NCBI GenBank assembly: GCA_023423605.1 | Contig: JAFAFF010000123.1 | Span: forward strand, 1 to 5,659 | Direction: 5' to 3' | DNA from: Pseudomonadota bacterium | GTDB lineage: Bacteria; Pseudomonadota; Gammaproteobacteria; Xanthomonadales; Xanthomonadaceae | Length of the DNA: 5,659 nt | In this document: piece by piece, positions 3,186-5,659 of the stretch | Position numbering within the stretch: position 1 is the stretch's first letter | How the letters are laid out: each line of letters begins with the position of its first letter | The notes under the pieces: generated by a model | Databases searched by the model: none | What the model was told of the DNA's origin: nothing | Seen by the model: the letters and a program-made list of their open reading frames with translations, nothing else | Translations under genes and position numbers: made by a program

Positions 3186-5659
3186 ATGAAAGGCGTACTG
3201 ATCTGTCTCATCCTGTCCGCGTGCGCATTGCAGATGCCGACGGCTTTCGCATGCACGGCGCCGGTATCGGTCTGCGACCAGTCCATGGCGGGCAGTTTTC
3301 CCCTGATCAGGCAATCAAGACCGGCCGCACTGCTGGTGGAATCGACCGCCGACCCGGCAGTACTGCATGCCGCTGACGGATTCGCCGCGGATCTGCAACG
3401 CGTCAGCGGACAGATGCCGGCACGAGTGCAGGATGTCCAGGATGCGCAGGGGCCGGTGGTCATCGCCGGCATGCTGGGCGCCAGCGCACTCATCGATTCG
3501 CTGGTTCAGGCGGGCAAGCTGGATGTCCAGGGCCTGGCAGGTCAATGGGAAGGCTACCGCCAGGCGGTGGTCGAGCAGCCCTGGCCCGGCGTCGAACGCG
3601 CTCTGGTGGTGGTGGGATCGGACCGGCGCGGAGCCGTGTTCGGCCTGTACGATCTCTCTGAAAAGATCGGCGTGTCTCCCTGGTACTGGTGGGCGGACGT
3701 GCCCGTGCAGCGCCGCCATGAACTGCATATCACCGCAGGCGTGCACCGGGATCGCCCGAAGGTGAAATACCGGGGCTTCTTCATCAACGATGAGGACCCC
3801 GCGTTCAGTACCTGGGCCCGGAAGCGTTTCGGTGGCATCAACGCGGACCTGTATGCGCACGTGTTCGAACTGCTGCTGCGCCTGAAGGGCAATTACCTGT
3901 GGCCGGCGATGTGGCCACCCAAGGCATTCAACGATGACGATCCCCGCAACATGGTGCTGGCTGATGCCATGGGCGTGGTCATGGGCACCACGCATCATGA
4001 ACCGATGATGCGCGCGCACGACGAATGGCATCGCAACCGCGAAGACGGCACCACAGGTGGGCCCTGGGATTACCGCAGCAACAGGGAGAACCTGCGTGCG
4101 TTCTGGCGCGGGGGAGTGGAGCGGATGATGTCGCGTGGCGATGGCCGACCGTACGAAAGCATCGTTACCCTGGGCATGCGCGGGGACGGCGACGAAGCCA
4201 TGGCCGAAGGGACGGCGACCACGCTGCTGCAGGACATCGTGGCCGACCAGCGTCGAATCATCGCCGAGGTGACAGGAAAGCCCGCTGCAGAAACGCCCCA
4301 GGTGTGGGCGCTGTACAAGGAGGTGCAGGATTACTACGACCATGGAATGGAAGTGCCGGACGATGTGATCCTGCTGTTCGCCGACGACAACTGGGGCCAG
4401 AACCGGCGTCTGCCGACCCGCGATGTCGAACGTGCGGGGGGCTTCGGCGTCTACTATCACTTCGATTACGTGGGCGCGCCGCGCAACTACAAGTGGCTCA
4501 ACACCACCCAGATCGAGAAGACCTGGCAGCAGATGGATCTGGTTTACCAGCGCGGCGCCCGGTCGCTGTGGATCGTCAATGTCGGCGACATCAAGCCGAT
4601 GGAGTACCCGCTGGACTTCTTCATGAAGCATGCCTGGGATCCGCAATCGATGGATCTGGCGGCGTTGAAGCGTTTTCCGCACGACTGGGCCCGCGCCACC
4701 TTCGGCGCGCAGCACGCCGATGCCATCGCAGGGCTGGTGACGCGTTACAGCCAGTACGCCGCCCGGCGCAAGCCGGAGCTGATCGACGCAGGCAGTTTCG
4801 CGCTGGGTGGCCACACGCCGGACGTGCTTGATGGTGGCGAATTCGGTGTCATGGTGGCCGAGTGGGATGCGCTGGAACGCGAGGCGCAGCAGACCAGGGC
4901 AACATTGCCGGCCAGTCACCAGGATGCCTGGTTCCAGTTGGTGGAACATCCGATCATCGCCTTGGGCAATCTCTACCGCCTGTACTACGCGGTGGCGTGG
5001 AACTGTCGCTTGGCCGCAGAGAACGATCCGCGGGCGAACCGTTTCGCGGACCTGGCCGAGGCCGCGTTTGCCCGGGACGCGGAGATCAGCGCGCGTTACC
5101 ACGCGCTCAACGGAGGCAAGTGGGACGGCATGATGTTGCAGACCCATATCGGTTACACCGGTTGGCAGCAGCCGGAAACCCAGGTGATGCCGGATGTGGT
5201 GCGTGTGCCTGCCGGTGCCGTGCCGGCCACGCTCCACTTCAGCGCGCCGGTATTTCCGGCGGCAGCGGGCACCACCGCCATCGAAGCGCCGCACTTTTCG
5301 CGCAGCATCGCTGGCGCAGGACTGCAGTGGCAGGTGGTGCCGCATCTCGGCCGTACCGAAGGCGCCATCGTTGCCCTGCCGCAGGGACGCCCGGCCACCA
5401 CTATCGAAGAGGGCGTGCGCGTTGAATACGATGTGTCCACCTCGCAGGGCGGCGCGCTCATCGTTTACCTGTATCTCGTTCCGACCCTGGATGTCAGCGG
5501 TGGAAACCGCCTGCGTATCGGCGTATCGATCGACGAGGGTCCGGTACAGGTCCTCAGCGACCACCTGATGCCCGCACCAACCGAAACCACCCGACAGGAG
5601 CAGCGCGACTGGAGCCGGGCGGTGGAAGACAACGCAAGGATCCTCCAGGCCCGGTTCCC
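3186..5659 (+). CDS. GH115 xylan alpha-1,2-glucuronidase, 3' end outside window
   Basis: The frame is open for 824 codons and cut by the right edge; family members are usually somewhat longer. GH115 enzymes release glucuronic or 4-O-methylglucuronic acid from glucuronoxylan, including internal side chains. An N-terminal alpha/beta domain covers about 40-190. The catalytic barrel (about 195-490) carries YRGFFINDEDP (195-205), NYLWPAMW (236-243), THHEP (269-273), GMRGDGDE (330-337), ADDNWGQ (399-405), YYHFDYVGAPRNYKW (423-437) and WIVNVGDIKPMEYP (462-475). A helical domain follows, with the family motif MMLQTHIGYTGWQQPE ending near 664, and then the start of the C-terminal beta domain. The N-terminus is a secretion signal: AFA-Cys at 20-23 suggests signal peptidase I cleavage after 22, but LSAC at 10-13 also fits a lipobox. 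The enzyme therefore acts outside the cytoplasm. A xyl-box-like operator lies upstream. Confidence 0.93.
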   Translation, partial: MKGVLICLILSACALQMPTAFACTAPVSVCDQSMAGSFPLIRQSRPAALLVESTADPAVLHAADGFAADLQRVSGQMPARVQDVQDAQGPVVIAGMLGASALIDSLVQAGKLDVQGLAGQWEGYRQAVVEQPWPGVERALVVVGSDRRGAVFGLYDLSEKIGVSPWYWWADVPVQRRHELHITAGVHRDRPKVKYRGFFINDEDPAFSTWARKRFGGINADLYAHVFELLLRLKGNYLWPAMWPPKAFNDDDPRNMVLADAMGVVMGTTHHEPMMRAHDEWHRNREDGTTGGPWDYRSNRENLRAFWRGGVERMMSRGDGRPYESIVTLGMRGDGDEAMAEGTATTLLQDIVADQRRIIAEVTGKPAAETPQVWALYKEVQDYYDHGMEVPDDVILLFADDNWGQNRRLPTRDVERAGGFGVYYHFDYVGAPRNYKWLNTTQIEKTWQQMDLVYQRGARSLWIVNVGDIKPMEYPLDFFMKHAWDPQSMDLAALKRFPHDWARATFGAQHADAIAGLVTRYSQYAARRKPELIDAGSFALGGHTPDVLDGGEFGVMVAEWDALEREAQQTRATLPASHQDAWFQLVEHPIIALGNLYRLYYAVAWNCRLAAENDPRANRFADLAEAAFARDAEISARYHALNGGKWDGMMLQTHIGYTGWQQPETQVMPDVVRVPAGAVPATLHFSAPVFPAAAGTTAIEAPHFSRSIAGAGLQWQVVPHLGRTEGAIVALPQGRPATTIEEGVRVEYDVSTSQGGALIVYLYLVPTLDVSGGNRLRIGVSIDEGPVQVLSDHLMPAPTETTRQEQRDWSRAVEDNARILQARF

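Noticed and set aside
3315..5564. A 749-codon minus-strand open frame
   Set aside because: It lies wholly opposite the GH115 gene, whose plus-strand frame shows the family motifs. The antisense protein is rich in His, Arg and Ala and matches nothing I know.

Overview
The window looks like chromosomal DNA from a high-GC gammaproteobacterium of the Xanthomonadaceae, most probably Stenotrophomonas. The reasons are the REP-type palindromes built as a short GTxG head plus a roughly 9-bp stem with a GTT/AAC loop (the SMAG type of Stenotrophomonas), a ThiS ending in a triple glycine, and an EstA-like outer-membrane GDSL autotransporter beside it. The genus call is inferred from these features, not from a database match.

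Layout. Positions 1-497 hold no gene. They contain a segmental direct repeat with a 199-bp period, paired REP hairpins and two arrays of an 18-bp tandem unit. thiS (sulfur carrier protein of thiamine thiazole synthesis) lies on the minus strand at 498-698. A 186-bp divergent gap separates it from a complete 604-residue GDSL esterase autotransporter (885-2699, plus strand). An inverted REP hairpin and a second, perfect 14-bp-stem hairpin follow that gene. A tRNA-Gly(CCC) with encoded CCA end sits at 2859-2932. From 3186 to the right edge runs a plus-strand GH115 alpha-glucuronidase with a signal sequence. It is open for 824 codons and is cut by the window end.

How the parts relate. The genes do not form one operon. 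The esterase works at the outer membrane on ester substrates, and the GH115 enzyme removes glucuronic acid or methylglucuronic acid side chains from glucuronoxylan. A near-perfect 14-bp palindrome (3114-3127), 58 bp upstream of the GH115 start, matches at 13 of 14 positions the xyl-box operator I recall for the LacI-family repressor XylR of Xanthomonas. This suggests the gene belongs to a xylan-utilisation regulon and that the organism meets plant cell wall material.

The least ordinary part is the repeat region at 1-440. The 18-bp unit carries the head and first stem bases of the neighbouring REP, as if the array grew from the REP boundary. The array lies downstream of thiS, where thiG would be expected in this lineage. 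I found no evidence of a new multi-gene system; the notable signals are repeat architecture and regulation.
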